DNA of 13,293 bases from Synergistaceae bacterium (GTDB lineage: Bacteria; Synergistota; Synergistia; Synergistales; Aminobacteriaceae): NCBI GenBank assembly GCA_031273365.1, contig JAISSA010000258.1, positions 1-13,293 on the forward strand, written 5' to 3'. The stretch's first letter is position 1. Each line of letters opens with the position of its first letter. The notes below the pieces were generated by a model, which was not told where the DNA came from, ran no database searches, and saw only the letters and a list, made by a program, of their open reading frames with translations. Made by a program: the position numbers and the translations under genes. Below, piece by piece: positions 12,627 to 13,293 of this stretch.

Positions 12627-13293
12627 GCGGAATTGCCCTGAGCATAAAGAACCTGAAAGTGCGTTACGGCGCGATCGAGGCCGTCAAGGGCATCGACATC
12701 GACGTTCCGGAGGGGCAGGTCGTCGCGATTCTGGGGGCCAACGGGGCCGGTAAAACCTCCACGCTGCGCACGGTCTCCGGGCTGGAGCCGGCCGCCGCCG
12801 GTCGAATCGTCTGCTTCGGCCGCGACATCACCAACATGGACGCCGAGAAAATCGCGGGGCTGGGCGTCGCCCAGTCGCCCGAGGGAAGGCAGATCTTCGG
12901 CGACCTGACGGTGGAGGAAAACCTGAAGGTCGGCGCTTTCACTCTGCGCGATAAACGGGTGATCAGCGACTGTTTCGAGCGCTGCTACCATTATTTCCCC
13001 CGTCTGAAGGAGCGAAAGAGTCAGATGAGCTACACCCTTTCGGGCGGAGAGCTGCAGATGCTGGCCATTGCCCGCGCGATTATGGCGAACCCGAAGGTCA
13101 TGCTGCTCGATGAACCGTCCCTGGGCCTCGCGCCGCTCGTGGTTCGCGACATTTTCGCCATTATCGGCGCGATCAGGAAAGAGGGCGTCACGGTGGTTAT
13201 CGTGGAGCAAAACGCCCTGCAGACATTGAAGATCGCCGATTACGGCTACGTTTTGGAGGTGGGAGAAATTCACGTTCACGGCCCGGCGAGCGA
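12623..13293 (+). CDS. livF: HAAT ABC transporter ATP-binding protein LivF, 3' end cut off by the window edge
   Basis: The 223 visible residues make up nearly the whole second ATPase (family length about 235). Walker A is GANGAGKT (38-45), the Q-loop glutamine is Gln84 (VAQSPEGRQIF), the signature is LSGGELQMLAIARA (139-152) and Walker B is VMLLDEPSLGLAP (159-171). The switch position reads VEQN (194-197), with Gln in place of the usual His, which is normal for LivF. In the signature the common GEQQM is GELQM. The ATG overlaps the livG stop and is preceded by a GGGGAGGAGGAGG purine run that serves as ribosome site. The frame is still open at the edge. A binding-protein gene (livK-like) could follow or lie elsewhere. 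Confidence 0.94.
   Translation, partial: MSGIALSIKNLKVRYGAIEAVKGIDIDVPEGQVVAILGANGAGKTSTLRTVSGLEPAAAGRIVCFGRDITNMDAEKIAGLGVAQSPEGRQIFGDLTVEENLKVGAFTLRDKRVISDCFERCYHYFPRLKERKSQMSYTLSGGELQMLAIARAIMANPKVMLLDEPSLGLAPLVVRDIFAIIGAIRKEGVTVVIVEQNALQTLKIADYGYVLEVGEIHVHGPAS

Overview
The window (about 60% GC by eye, strong AGGAGG-type ribosome sites, several GTG starts) looks like part of the genome of an anaerobic, fermentative bacterium. The clostridial-style acyl-CoA dehydrogenase/EtfB/EtfA cluster carries bifurcating-type ETF signatures, and acyl-CoA chemistry sits beside a complete set of HAAT-type ABC transporter membrane and ATPase genes. Synergistota or a related amino-acid- or carboxylate-fermenting anaerobe would fit. 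That placement is inference; there is no rRNA or marker gene to confirm it.

Left block (1-5482, all minus strand, read right to left): a thiolase, a MaoC-type (R)-specific enoyl-CoA hydratase, an acyl-CoA dehydrogenase, etfB and etfA form a four-carbon/short-chain acyl-CoA module. It contains every step between acetyl-CoA and butyryl-CoA except the 3-hydroxyacyl-CoA dehydrogenase. A truncated Sfp-type phosphopantetheinyl transferase follows at the left edge. Two intergenic gaps (434-582 and 3612-3783) hold GC-rich hairpins and three-copy repeats arranged so that two alternative stems compete.

Middle block (5483-9501): a TetR-family regulator (plus strand) is divergent from the thiolase. Its predicted promoter faces the thiolase promoter and the two share a -35 hexamer. 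It converges with a second minus-strand operon made of a KAS III-like condensing enzyme, a Cat2-type CoA-transferase and an alpha/beta hydrolase.

Right block (9502-13293): a divergent regulatory region precedes livH-livM-livG-livF on the plus strand, with livF cut by the window edge. No periplasmic binding protein gene is seen inside the window. This region contains good sigma70-like promoters in both directions and two copies of the inverted repeat ATGAC-N6-GTCAT, one in front of each operon, so the importer and the KAS III/CoA-transferase/hydrolase operon are probably controlled together. Two tiny overlapping leader ORFs precede livH.

Taken together, the window reads as a catabolic island. 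A small organic acid or amino acid is imported by the Liv-type transporter, charged or exchanged by the CoA-transferase, and processed by thioester enzymes. The thiolase/hydratase/dehydrogenase/ETF module would handle short-chain acyl-CoA interconversion and couple it to ferredoxin and NADH. No tRNA, rRNA, CRISPR array or insertion sequence was seen.
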